Assembly: GCF_020783655.1 (NCBI RefSeq)
Contig: NZ_JAJGQH010000007.1
Span: 1-64,000, forward strand
DNA length: 64,000 nt
Source: Xanthomonas melonis
GTDB lineage: Bacteria > Pseudomonadota > Gammaproteobacteria > Xanthomonadales > Xanthomonadaceae
Reading direction: 5' to 3'
Under the pieces are notes generated by a model. The model was not told the DNA's origin, made no database searches, and saw nothing but the letters and a program-made list of their open reading frames with translations. Shown one piece after another: positions 1 through 8,960 of this stretch. The position numbers were made by a program, and so were the translations under genes. Within the stretch, counting starts at the first letter, position 1. Every line of letters starts with the position of its first letter.

Positions 1-60
1 GCCGAAGCGTGGGTCTGGTTGACCGAAGCGAGGTTGCTGCTTCGCCGGTTAGTAACTTGA
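1..60 (+). pseudogene. C-terminal end of a probable IS5-type transposase (cut by window edge)
   Basis: The first frame is open from base 1 to a TGA at 58-60 and gives 19 residues ending WLTEARLLLRRLVT. This Leu/Arg-rich ending resembles the last helix of IS5-family DDE transposases. The short AT-richer sequence after it contains GTAAACACCCTC (65-76), which could be the right inverted repeat of the element. The rest lies outside the window, so intactness, the exact IS and the target duplication cannot be judged. The call rests on a short recalled resemblance and on the insertion-prone setting. Confidence 0.4.
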
Positions 61-399
61 TTATGTAAACACCCTCTAAGCCTCTTTGAAGAATAGTTGT
101 TTCCAGCGCTATTAAGGCGGCTGCTGCGTTTATCCATTTGCGCCAAGCTTACGCATGAATGCAAGGGATCGAGCCTGATCGGATGCAACCACTCTAGAGC
201 GGCCAACAAAACGACCGCGCTCCCCGCCAAGCGGGCGTGGCCGACCCTCGGAATCGGCATGCGCCATACGTGCACTCGGGTTCCTCCGCGCCGTTCACAC
301 CCACCTGACGATCGCTCGCTACGTTCTGTTAGCCGCTCTTAATCCGAAGCGAACTGACGCACTTACTCCACTGCCATAACATGACGAGGATACGCGTAA
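61..399. other. Intergenic region after the probable IS end; no gene seen
   Basis: No reading frame here looks coding; the 81-codon frame at 97-342 has no recognisable protein features. The first part is AT-richer than the chromosome average and fits an IS end. A Shine-Dalgarno GAGGA at about 385-389 serves the gene starting at 400. Confidence 0.5.
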
Positions 400-1584
400 A
401 TGCGTGCATTCTTTAAGATAAGGAAAAAAATGGCTGCCAGAATGATAGCTCAAGGCTTGACGCATGGAGGATTTCTGGCGACAGGTGCAGCCACATCATT
501 TTCACGGTCAGGACCTGCGAAGTGGATCCTGGGAAGTCGGACCAAAGAAAACCTGGCTGCAAAGATAGATGTTGGCTTGGACTGTGAAGAACTCGTCCGC
601 ACGACATTGAGAAAATTTGGAGTTAGTGATGCGACATCTCAGTCACTCGATCTTATGGGTGTAGTCGCCCCACTCGCTGTAACTCAGCGCACTTTTAGAG
701 TTGCGGAATTCCTGAGCATTGCCCATGCTAAAGATGTCGTCGCCAGTTTTTCGCCGATTTTTGGCGATACTTATATCCCATCGCCCCTGGACCACTTGCC
801 TGAAGAGGACGCAAAAAGCGCTGGCGGCGTACTGACCATGCGCATGGCATTGAACTTATTAAACTCGAGCGCCACGACTCAACAACAGGCAGCGCTGAAT
901 TTGGCATTACTCACATTTTACGCGGAAAATAGCGAAAACCCGTGTGCAAGGCTGGCCTACGAAATTACAGTCGAAGTGGGAAAAAGATGGCTAGTACTGC
1001 CTTCCGAAGTGCCAAGTCTAGGCATCCTTAGCTCGTTTGGATCCGGCACGGGGCTGGCACACTTGTTTCAAGACGTACCCAACGCAGTATTGAAGCGACT
1101 TCGAGATATGTTAGGCGATGGCCATGAATCAAAGGAAATATTGCTGAAAAAAATCGAACTGATTGGATCGGCGTGCGAACTGGCCAAGCAAGCTGCAATC
1201 GGGTCCCTGACTGGAACAATCACTTACATCGAGGAGGCCGAACGAGATCTTTATATATTCAGAACTGAACGATTACTGCCCGTTCCCATGGAAGTCTTCC
1301 CGCTCAACCTATTTAAGCACTTTTCTCCGGCACGATTCTTTTTTCAAGAGCCGGCCATTGAAGGCGCCATCAAGACCAGAGACTATTATTTGATAAAGGA
1401 AATCGTGCGCGAATGCGAAAATCGTGGGTTCAATTTATCCAAAGATGAAGTGCGCAATGCATTGTCTGCAGGTGCAGACCAAGTGCTACACCAGGGGGAT
1501 CGGATCAGAAAAATTGCGGAAAGCCAGTCTGAATACTTCGCCAATCAATCGATCAAATCTTCAAGGAAAGAAGTTGAGGACTAG
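400..1584 (+). CDS. Unrecognised 394-aa protein, AT-rich accessory gene
   Basis: I do not recognise this protein. The frame is long, starts at an ATG with GAGGA about ten bases upstream, and ends at TAG. The product looks soluble and mostly helical. Its N-terminus is basic (IRKK near residue 10), there is no convincing signal peptide or membrane segment, and a charged helical stretch lies near the C-terminus (about residues 340-390). No nucleotide-binding, nuclease or protease motif was found. Base use differs sharply from the chromosome: a sampled line (961-1020) is about 45% GC, against about 63% in housekeeping genes here. With the probable IS end upstream this suggests transfer. It has no obvious operon partner; the next real gene is on the other strand. 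Confidence 0.75.
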   Translation: MRAFFKIRKKMAARMIAQGLTHGGFLATGAATSFSRSGPAKWILGSRTKENLAAKIDVGLDCEELVRTTLRKFGVSDATSQSLDLMGVVAPLAVTQRTFRVAEFLSIAHAKDVVASFSPIFGDTYIPSPLDHLPEEDAKSAGGVLTMRMALNLLNSSATTQQQAALNLALLTFYAENSENPCARLAYEITVEVGKRWLVLPSEVPSLGILSSFGSGTGLAHLFQDVPNAVLKRLRDMLGDGHESKEILLKKIELIGSACELAKQAAIGSLTGTITYIEEAERDLYIFRTERLLPVPMEVFPLNLFKHFSPARFFFQEPAIEGAIKTRDYYLIKEIVRECENRGFNLSKDEVRNALSAGADQVLHQGDRIRKIAESQSEYFANQSIKSSRKEVED

Positions 1585-1618
1585 CTCTGCCACTCTAAGA
1601 CTCTTAATCGATGCAATC

Positions 1619-2179
1619 ATGATGTACGTGGATGCTCGCCTTGGCGAGGGTGAACTTATCGAATTCATCGCACTAGAACTTCGCGCTGAGCTATTCGCAA
1701 GAAACCCAGCACGAAGCGACCAGGAACACCGCTACCCGAGGCTAGTCGATCCCACTGCTCGTACCGGCGTTACGGAACTCCCGCGGACTCACCCCCACCA
1801 GCCGCCGGAAGCTCTTCTCGAAGTGGCTCAGGTCGCCGAAGCCGACCTTCAGCGCCACTTCGGTGATGCGCAGTCTCGGTTGCCGTTGCAAAAGCTCCTT
1901 GGCCTTTTCGATGCGGAGCTGCTGCAGCATCGGTTTGAACGGGGTGCCCAGCTCCTCGCGGAACAGAAAGCCCAGATGCGACTGGCTCACATGCGCCTGC
2001 CGAGCCAGGTCGCCCAGGGTCAGCGGCTCGGCGTAGTGTTCGCCCAGGTGCACCAGGGCGCGCCGGAGTGCGTCGTGCAAGCTGGCCAGACGTTGGCCAG
2101 GGCGATGCGGGAGGCCATCGATCCAATCGACCGGCGTTTCCGGCAGCATGGACGCGCTTGCAAGCCCGGCCGTTGGTGA
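1619..2179 (+). pseudogene. Possible small accessory ORF that runs antisense into the araC-type gene
   Basis: From an ATG at 1619 the frame reads plausibly like protein for about 45 codons (acidic/helical, for example GELIEFIALELRAELF), with the AT-rich third positions of the preceding gene. After about 1742 it continues only as a shadow of the opposite-strand regulator, whose codon pattern explains it. One reading is a small gene whose 3' end was lost at the island/chromosome junction, leaving a chimeric ORF. The other is that the frame is fortuitous. No RBS is obvious. Confidence 0.25.
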
Positions 2180-3277
2180 TGGTGTCGCGCGCACATCGCG
2201 CTGCGCTTGCCATTCGCGGTCTTTCACCAGATGCGGTGCATGGCGCTGGATATCGGCAATGCCGATCGGCCTGCCGGCCGTCATGACCGCCAGGCGCAGC
2301 ATCACCCGCTCCAGCTCGTGAAGATTTCCCGGCCATGGGTAATGGGCCAGGACATCCATCAGCGGCTCGGTGACAGAAGAGCGGTGATCCAGGCCATGCC
2401 GATCCAGCACGCGCTCGATATGGAAGCCGATGTCGGCGTGCCGGCTGCGCAAAGGGGCGAGCTCGATTGCCAGGACCTCCAGTTGCGAGAGTAGTGCCCG
2501 CAAAAAGCGCCCGGCACGGACACGGCGCGGCAGATCGGCGGTCGTGGAGGCGACGACCCGCGGCAAGGCCTCACCGCCCGCAACGGACCATGGCCAATCG
2601 CGGGCCGAGAGATATCCGGCCACCTGGCGTTGCAGCGCGTCGTCGAGCTCGTCCACGTTCTGCAGGAACAAGGTTCCTCCCGCTGCACGCTCGAACCATA
2701 GTGCCGGCACGTCGCCAACAGCAGTGGCGCAATCGACCACAACGAACGGCCCCTCCCGCCAGGGTGCGGCGGCATGCAGCAGGATCGCCACGTGTTCCTT
2801 TTCGGTACCGAACTCGCCGCGCACGATGACAGGCAAGCGACTGTATGCGACGTGTTCGACGAACGCATCGATCGTCCATACCTCCTCGCTCACGCCCACA
2901 AGCGGCAGCGCTCGACCGAACCGGTCCTGAGCCAGCGCCCGCGCGATATCGCGCTGGATCAGGTACGCACAACACTTTGCGATCTGCCGGTATAGCGTCA
3001 TCGCCTGTGTGGTGATGCCGTCTTGCCCCGGCCTCACGCTCAGTGCGCCGAGAACCTGTTGGCCATGCTGGACGAGAAACATCTGTGCAGGCGTGGCATG
3101 CATCTGCGCCGGATCCTGAACCGGTGGATCGCCTTCCTCCACCGCGACAAACGTGCAGACCGCGCCGTCTGCGATCTCACTGTGCGACAGTTCCGCAGCG
3201 ATCCTTTCCAGCATTTTCGCCAGAGGATCGCCGGGGAAGTACGCGCGCTGCATTACATCGAAGACCTGCTTTTCCAT
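1742..3277 (-). CDS. GAF-like / degenerate sigma54-type AAA+ / AraC transcriptional regulator
   Basis: A 511-aa predicted transcription factor. Residues 1-115 look like a GAF-type sensor. Residues about 130-345 follow the layout of a bacterial enhancer-binding AAA+ domain, including YPWPGNLHELERV near its end. Residues about 400-505 are an AraC/XylS double helix-turn-helix (SQSHLGFLFREELG, then VGFGDLSHFEKSFRR). The AAA+ core is degenerate. The Walker A position reads GEFGTEKE instead of GESGTGKE, the Walker B region reads FLQNVDEL instead of LFLDEI, and the sigma54-contacting GAFTGA loop is absent. The usual Fis-type HTH is replaced by AraC. It therefore probably does not activate sigma54 promoters and may not hydrolyse ATP. 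Start: ATG at 3277 with a weak RBS. Target genes are unknown; the neighbouring mdtD-like gene is divergent. Confidence 0.8.
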   Translation of the reverse strand: MEKQVFDVMQRAYFPGDPLAKMLERIAAELSHSEIADGAVCTFVAVEEGDPPVQDPAQMHATPAQMFLVQHGQQVLGALSVRPGQDGITTQAMTLYRQIAKCCAYLIQRDIARALAQDRFGRALPLVGVSEEVWTIDAFVEHVAYSRLPVIVRGEFGTEKEHVAILLHAAAPWREGPFVVVDCATAVGDVPALWFERAAGGTLFLQNVDELDDALQRQVAGYLSARDWPWSVAGGEALPRVVASTTADLPRRVRAGRFLRALLSQLEVLAIELAPLRSRHADIGFHIERVLDRHGLDHRSSVTEPLMDVLAHYPWPGNLHELERVMLRLAVMTAGRPIGIADIQRHAPHLVKDREWQAQRDVRATPSPTAGLASASMLPETPVDWIDGLPHRPGQRLASLHDALRRALVHLGEHYAEPLTLGDLARQAHVSQSHLGFLFREELGTPFKPMLQQLRIEKAKELLQRQPRLRITEVALKVGFGDLSHFEKSFRRLVGVSPREFRNAGTSSGID

Positions 3278-3715
3278 GGATTTTTCGACCTGATCACCGG
3301 CGCGCTCGGAAGGCGGCCATACCCAAGTCGCGCCATCCCTGACCAGACCGTCGGCAAAGCTCCAGGCAATGCATTCGCTGCTCGGTTCACCGCCGCGCCT
3401 GCCACTCGATCACTCCATGGCAACACGGAGACCCGCGCTTGCCTTGGCTGGACCCGTTGAAGGCGCAAGAGATTCGCCAGCGAATCCAACGCTTGTTGCA
3501 AGCCAGGTTCGGCATTAGCACGCTGCCATCCGGTTGTCCCGACGATTGGTATCGCGCGACCGCACAGCCAATCAATTGGGTGAGGGCCGTCTCACTCATT
3601 GCCGCTGCAGCGCTGCGGCGCTGCGACGAACTCAAGCAACGCAATACCGCATGCCATTGCGACCTTCTGCACATTGGCGCGGGGATAATGCGCTGCCCTT
3701 CCTTCAACATTGCTC
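3278..3715. other. Divergent intergenic region between the regulator and the MFS gene
   Basis: Frames here begin at TTG or overlap the promoter area and show no family features. GATAAT at 3684-3689 is a reasonable -10 for the MFS gene. The forward frame from 3439 has a locally protein-like stretch but no ATG and no RBS, so it is not called. This is the likely place for regulator binding sites; none was recognised. Confidence 0.5.
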
Positions 3716-5137
3716 ATGTCTGCACCCGTCCCTACCTTGCACGCTTACGCCGCCATCAAGCCCTTGCTGTGGCTGGTGTCGCTGGCGATCTTCATGCAGA
3801 TGCTGGACGCCACCATCGTCAACACGGCGTTGCCGTCGATGGCGCGCAGCCTGCGCGAAAGCCCGCTGCAGATGCAGTCGGTCGTCTTCAGCTATGCGTT
3901 GGCAGTGGCGATGTTCATTCCAGCCTCCGGCTGGATCGCCGACCGCTTCGGCACCCGGCGCACCTTCCTGGCAGCGATCATCGTGTTCACGCTGGGCTCG
4001 TTGCTCTGCGCCGCCGCGCAGCAGCTGCCACAGCTGGTCGCCGCGCGGGTGGTGCAAGGCATCGGCGGCGCGATGCTGTTGCCGGTGGGGCGATTGGCGG
4101 TCCTCAAGACGGTGATGCGCGAAGACTTCCTGCGCGCGATGAGCTTCATCGCCATTCCCGCCCTGATCGGCCCGTTGATCGGTCCCACGCTGGGCGGCTG
4201 GCTGGTGGAAGTGGCCTCTTGGCACTGGGTCTTCCTGATCAATCTGCCGATCGGCATCATCGGCTTCATCGCCGCGCTCAGGATCATGCCGGACCATTAC
4301 GGCCAAGCGCGCAGACGCTTCGATCTGATCGGCTATCTGATGCTGGCGGTCGGCATGGTGGCGTTGTCGCTGGCGCTGGACGGCATCGCCGAGCCCGGCA
4401 TGCGCCACGCCTTCGTCATGCTGCTAGCGATCGGTGGGCTGGCCGCCCTTGCCGGTTACTGGCTGCATGCCGGCAATGCCGCCAACGCGCTGTTTCCGCT
4501 GGCCCTGTTCAAAGTGGCCAGTTATCGCATCGGCATCCTGGGCAACCTGTTCGCCCGCGTGGGCAGCGGCTCGATGCCGTTGCTGATTCCGTTGCTGCTG
4601 CAGGTGGGCCTGGGCATGAGTCCGATGCACGCCGGGCTGATGATGGTGCCGGTGGCACTGGCGGGCATGGCAGCCAAACGCGCTGCGGTCAGGCTGGTGG
4701 GACGTTTCGGCTACCGCACGACGTTGATGGTCAACACCGTGCTGGTGGGCCTGGCAATGGCCAGCTTCGCGCTCATCGATGCCGGCCAGCCGCTGTGGTT
4801 GCGGTTGCTGCAACTGGCCTGCTTCGGCGGGGTGAATTCGCTGCAGTTCACCGTCATGAACACCGTCACCCTGCGCGATCTGGATCGCGATCAGGCCAGC
4901 CCCGGCAACAGCCTGTTGTCGATGGTGATGATGCTGGCCACCGGCTTCGGCGCCGCAGCGGCAGGCAGCCTGCTGGCCGCTTTCGACACGCAGCTGGGCG
5001 AGACGCACGGCGCCACTGCCGCGCTGCATGCCACCTTCCTGTGCGTGGGCGGCATCACCCTGACCTCGACACTGATCTTCTGGCAGTTGGCCGACACCCG
5101 ACCGCATCCCAGGGAGGTGGAGGCGGTGGCCGAATAG
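3716..5137 (+). CDS. mdtD: MFS multidrug efflux transporter, DHA2 family, MdtD-like
   Basis: Inner-membrane proton-driven drug exporter. The 473-aa protein has many hydrophobic segments and the family's N-terminal signature LDATIVNTALPSMARSL, the loop 2-3 motif GWIADRFGTRR, and motif C-like GPLIGPTLGGWLVE. Length and segment order match E. coli MdtD (471 aa), including SPMHAGLMM and NSLQFTVMNTVTLRDL. Start: the frame opens at a TTG (3710), but the ATG at 3716 gives a normal N-terminus and is preferred. It is divergent from the AAA/AraC regulator, which could control it, although no operator was seen. The substrate cannot be read from sequence. Confidence 0.88.
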   Translation: MSAPVPTLHAYAAIKPLLWLVSLAIFMQMLDATIVNTALPSMARSLRESPLQMQSVVFSYALAVAMFIPASGWIADRFGTRRTFLAAIIVFTLGSLLCAAAQQLPQLVAARVVQGIGGAMLLPVGRLAVLKTVMREDFLRAMSFIAIPALIGPLIGPTLGGWLVEVASWHWVFLINLPIGIIGFIAALRIMPDHYGQARRRFDLIGYLMLAVGMVALSLALDGIAEPGMRHAFVMLLAIGGLAALAGYWLHAGNAANALFPLALFKVASYRIGILGNLFARVGSGSMPLLIPLLLQVGLGMSPMHAGLMMVPVALAGMAAKRAAVRLVGRFGYRTTLMVNTVLVGLAMASFALIDAGQPLWLRLLQLACFGGVNSLQFTVMNTVTLRDLDRDQASPGNSLLSMVMMLATGFGAAAAGSLLAAFDTQLGETHGATAALHATFLCVGGITLTSTLIFWQLADTRPHPREVEAVAE

Positions 5138-5197
5138 CCGCTACCCGGCGCACTCCAGCCCAAACGCAGCGCAAACCCAGCGCTTATCGACGCCTGC

Positions 5198-8100
5198 CTA
5201 GCGGCCCTGGCCCGGACGCGCGCCGCGCAAAGCCTCGGCGATCGTATCGGCCAGCATGTCGCCGGTGAGCGGCTTGCGCAGGAAACTGTCGAAACCGGCT
5301 TCCTGCGCGGCCGGTTCGGCGGCCTCGTCCGAGCGTGCGGTCACCGCGATCAGCGGCATCTCGTAGCCGAACACGCGCAGTTGCCGGGCCAGCGCGAAGC
5401 CGTCCAGCCCGGGCAAGTCAAGATCCAGCAGCGCCAGATCGAATGTGTTGTCGGCCGCTTCGGTCAATGCCGCCAGGCCATGCGGAGCGTGCACGACGGT
5501 GTGCCCTTGCGCCCGCAGCAGGCCCACGATGACCTCGGCGATGGTGGAATCGTCTTCGACCAGCAGGATGCGCTGCGGCGCAACGTGCACGTCGGCACGC
5601 GAGCCCTCGCTGCCCGGCGCGACATTGGAACTGACCCAGCGCAGCGGCAGATCCACGACAAAGCGCGTACCGGCGCCAAGCCGGCTGATCACCTCGATAT
5701 GTCCGCCCATGGCCACTGCCAGTTCCTGGCAGATCGCCAATCCCAGGCCGCTGCCGCCATAGCGCGACGTGGTCTTGGCGCCGTCGCCCTGCTCGAAACG
5801 CTGGAACAGGCGCGCCTTCTGATCGGCGTTGATGCCTGGCCCGGTGTCGGCCACTTCGAAACGCAGGCCCTGATACGAACCCTGGGTGGTCAGCTTGAGA
5901 CCGACCACGCCGCGCTCGGTGAACTTGATCGCGTTGCTGAGCAGGTTGAGCAGGATCTGGCGGATACGGGTGGGGTCGCCGCTGGCAGTGATGTCGCCCA
6001 GCAGGCCCACCTCCAGGCTGAAATGCAGCCCGCGCTCGCGGGCCAGCGGCGCCATCAGCGCTTCGACCTCTGCCACCAGCTGGCGTACCGAGAATGGCTG
6101 CAGGTCCAGTTCCAGGCGTCCGGACTCGATCCGCGCCAGATCCAGCGCGTCGTTGACCAGACGCAGCAGATGCGCGCCCGCGCGGCGGATGGATTCGGTA
6201 TAGCCGCGCTGTTGGGAATCCAGCGAGGTCTTGAGCAGCAATTCGCTCATGCCCAGTACGCCGGTCATGGGCGTGCGCACTTCGTGGCCGAGCGTGGCCA
6301 GAAATCGGGTCTTGGCGAGCGACGCCTGTTCGGCCAGTTCCTGCTTGTGCACTGCCAGCTGCCACGCGCTCAGGCGCCGCAGGCGCCGCCGGTACATCAG
6401 GATCGAGGCCGCCACGATGCACAGCGCCAACAGGCCCAACCCGGCCAGCCCCCACGGCGCCAGCCACCAGGGCGGCATCACCTGGAAGCGCAGCTTCTGG
6501 CTGGCCGACCAGATGCCGTCGGCGGTGCGTCCCTGCACTTCGAGGGTGTAGTGCCCGGCCGGCAGGCGCGAAAACAGCCGCTCGCCGCTCGGACCCACAT
6601 CGATCCAGTCCGGATCGTAGCCACTCAGGCGGAAGCGGTAGCTGTTGGATTCGGAGTCGGCGAAGCTGAGCAGCCGCGCCACGATATGCAGATCGCGATC
6701 GCCGTCCTGCACGATCAACGGTTTGACATGGCTCACATCCAGCCCGCGCTCGCCACGTCGCAATCCCACCCGCTCGATGACCAGCGGTACCCGATGATCC
6801 TTGGGTTTGAGCTGGGCAGGATCGAAGATGACCAGGCCGTCGGGGGTGGCGCCCACGATCATGCCCTTGGACGACTGCGCCAACGAACGCGGCACGAACT
6901 GCGGGTTGGGCAAGCCGTCGTGCACGCCGAACACCCGCACGCCGCGGGTGGCCGGGTCGACCCGGATCAGGCCGCGCATGCTCGATAGCCAGGCCACGCC
7001 ATCGCGATCGACCACCAGGCCCTGCGGGGCGAGCGCCGGGAACTCCTGGTCGGCACCCACCGTGTCCAGGTGATGCAGACTGCCGTCCTTCCACAGATAG
7101 CGATGCAACTTCCCCAGCCCCGCGAGCCAGGCGACCTCGTTGTCGCTGAAGCGAAAGTTGAAGATCTGTTCCTGCGGCGCACCGGCGATGGGCTCGAAGC
7201 GTTCGCGGGTCGCATTCCAACGTTGCAGGCCGTGGCTTCCGGCCAGCCACAGCATGCCGTCCGGCCCACTCTGCAACTGACGCACCACCAGGTCGGGGGC
7301 CAGGCCATGCGTGCCTCGCAGCAGGTTGCGCAGCACGCGGCCGTCTTCGTCGCGCTCCTGCAGCCCCATCGGGGTCTGGATCCAGACATGCCCATCGGCG
7401 GTCTGCTGCAGACGCTCCAGGACCGCCTCCCAGGTGGGATCACGCACGCTACCGTGCAGGTCCTTGGTGGACTTCCAATGCAGTACCTCACCGCTGGCGG
7501 GGTCATAGCGCAACAGGTGTCCGAAACTGCCCACCCACACCCGGCCCTTGCGATCTTCCAGCATGCTGTTCGCCCAGCCTTGCGAGCCCAGCGTCCGCAG
7601 CACCAGCTCGATCCTGCCCTGTGCAGGATCGACCCGCTCGAGCGCATCGGAACTGCCCACCAGCCAGAAGCGCCCGTCGCTGGACTTCGCGGTGGCCTGA
7701 ATCGCGAGATTCCCCTGCAGCCGACCGTCTTCCTCGTGATTCACCACTACCGCGAAGCGACGCCAGTTCGACGGCAGGTGCCAGAGCCCGCCGATCGGGC
7801 TGGCGAACCATACACCGCCTTCGCGATCCTGGTAGGCCGATTCCCAGTTGGGACGCACGCGGCCGTGCGTGGATGCGTTATAGAGCGGGACATTGTGCAC
7901 CTGACTGCCGGTGGCATGCCCCAGGCCGGCCGCCGTATCCAGCCAGTAGCTACCGTCGTGATCGCGCAGCAGCACCCCCAGCACCGGATACCGTGTGGGC
8001 GCCTGCCAGCGGTGCGGACTCAGGCCGCCCTGCAAATCGCGTCGGAACACCTGGTCATCGCTGGTGCCGATCCAGAGGCTGCCGTCGGGGTCGGCGGTCA

Positions 8101-8806
8101 GCTGAGTGATGATCTGCGCGGTGCCCTGCGGGAATTGCTGACGTTCGAAGTCCTTGCCGGTCCAGCGCGCGAGGCCGTCGGCGGTTCCCACCCACAGCAC
8201 GCCACGCGTATCGATGCTCAGCCGATAGATGGCGTCGTCGGGCACGCTGCGCGGGTCGTCGGCGCGATGCATGAAGTGGTCCAGCACGCCATCGGGCCGC
8301 AGCCGGAACAGCCCGCTGCTTTCGGTACCGAACCAGACGCTGCCGTCGTCGGTGGACACGATGTTCCAGATCACCGCACCGCGCAGTGCCGGGTAACGGG
8401 TGCCGTCGTAGAAGGTGAACGCATGACGCGCCGGGTCCAGCATGCCCAGTCCCGCCATACCGGTCCCGACCCAGACCTGGTTGCGTTTGTCGATGTGGAT
8501 CGCCCACACCTGGTTGTCGCGCAGTCCATCCTCGATGCGCCAGATGCGGAAGTTGCGGCCGTCGTAGCGTGCCAGTCCATCGCTGCTGGCCAACCACAGG
8601 TAGCCGTTGGCGTCCTCCTCCACCTCGTACACGATGTTGGACGGTAGCCCGTCGGCGACCGTCAACTGACGCGGCTGCGGCAAGACGGGCACCGCGCCGA
8701 TCCCCAGCACCGGCCATGCGCACACGGCGATCACGCACCACAGCAACAGACGCCGCGCCTTTTGCACGGTCGTCGGCCTGCGGCGGGGGAGAGGTCTGTC
8801 TTGCAA
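5198..8806 (-). CDS. Hybrid sensor histidine kinase with Reg_prop beta-propeller sensor (downstream copy)
   Basis: A predicted inner-membrane hybrid two-component sensor. After a basic n-region and hydrophobic core (LLLWCVIAVCAWPVLG) comes a periplasmic sensor of about 14 Reg_prop repeats (for example GVLWVGTADGLARW), probably two seven-bladed propellers. A Y_Y_Y domain and a TM helix near residue 780 follow. Then come HisKA (LGHEVRTPMTG, phospho-His about 838), HATPase_c (NLLSNAIKF, DTGPG, GGSGLGLAI) and a receiver (LLDLDLPGLDG, phospho-Asp about 1129). There is no DNA-binding domain, so phosphate must pass onward to an unseen partner. Start: the frame stays open to 9016, inside the upstream gene. 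A TTG at 8806 has AAGGA six bases upstream and leads straight into the signal peptide. A GTG at 8767 is the alternative. The ligand is unknown. Confidence 0.85.
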   Translation of the reverse strand: MQDRPLPRRRPTTVQKARRLLLWCVIAVCAWPVLGIGAVPVLPQPRQLTVADGLPSNIVYEVEEDANGYLWLASSDGLARYDGRNFRIWRIEDGLRDNQVWAIHIDKRNQVWVGTGMAGLGMLDPARHAFTFYDGTRYPALRGAVIWNIVSTDDGSVWFGTESSGLFRLRPDGVLDHFMHRADDPRSVPDDAIYRLSIDTRGVLWVGTADGLARWTGKDFERQQFPQGTAQIITQLTADPDGSLWIGTSDDQVFRRDLQGGLSPHRWQAPTRYPVLGVLLRDHDGSYWLDTAAGLGHATGSQVHNVPLYNASTHGRVRPNWESAYQDREGGVWFASPIGGLWHLPSNWRRFAVVVNHEEDGRLQGNLAIQATAKSSDGRFWLVGSSDALERVDPAQGRIELVLRTLGSQGWANSMLEDRKGRVWVGSFGHLLRYDPASGEVLHWKSTKDLHGSVRDPTWEAVLERLQQTADGHVWIQTPMGLQERDEDGRVLRNLLRGTHGLAPDLVVRQLQSGPDGMLWLAGSHGLQRWNATRERFEPIAGAPQEQIFNFRFSDNEVAWLAGLGKLHRYLWKDGSLHHLDTVGADQEFPALAPQGLVVDRDGVAWLSSMRGLIRVDPATRGVRVFGVHDGLPNPQFVPRSLAQSSKGMIVGATPDGLVIFDPAQLKPKDHRVPLVIERVGLRRGERGLDVSHVKPLIVQDGDRDLHIVARLLSFADSESNSYRFRLSGYDPDWIDVGPSGERLFSRLPAGHYTLEVQGRTADGIWSASQKLRFQVMPPWWLAPWGLAGLGLLALCIVAASILMYRRRLRRLSAWQLAVHKQELAEQASLAKTRFLATLGHEVRTPMTGVLGMSELLLKTSLDSQQRGYTESIRRAGAHLLRLVNDALDLARIESGRLELDLQPFSVRQLVAEVEALMAPLARERGLHFSLEVGLLGDITASGDPTRIRQILLNLLSNAIKFTERGVVGLKLTTQGSYQGLRFEVADTGPGINADQKARLFQRFEQGDGAKTTSRYGGSGLGLAICQELAVAMGGHIEVISRLGAGTRFVVDLPLRWVSSNVAPGSEGSRADVHVAPQRILLVEDDSTIAEVIVGLLRAQGHTVVHAPHGLAALTEAADNTFDLALLDLDLPGLDGFALARQLRVFGYEMPLIAVTARSDEAAEPAAQEAGFDSFLRKPLTGDMLADTIAEALRGARPGQGR

Positions 8807-8960
8807 CGTGCGTCCTTGTTTTGTTTGCACGCATAGTGCGCACCGCGCCGCATGCTGGCAACACGCCCGAGCCCCCTGCGCATCGCCGCAGGCGAGCCAG
8901 CGCTGCCATGCGCAAAGGGGGGTGACACAGCAGCCGGGCACCGGCGACTGCGCGCAGCGG

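Noticed and set aside
320-385. Possible integron attC-like ends (GTTAGCC, CCATAAC)
   Set aside because: Neither matches the GTTRRRY / RYYYAAC core properly, and no imperfect palindrome joins them.
1680-1698. TTCGC...TTCGC pair resembling a PIP box
   Set aside because: The spacing is nine bases rather than the canonical 15, and no downstream gene fits.
3439-5268. Long forward ORF covering the region before and through the MFS gene
   Set aside because: It starts at TTG without an RBS, and most of it is an out-of-frame shadow of the MFS gene. The first about 80 codons are protein-like, but no family was recognised.
5418-7250. 610-codon minus-strand frame within the propeller kinase
   Set aside because: Arg/Ala/Gly-rich shadow of the kinase in another frame; the kinase frame carries all domain motifs.
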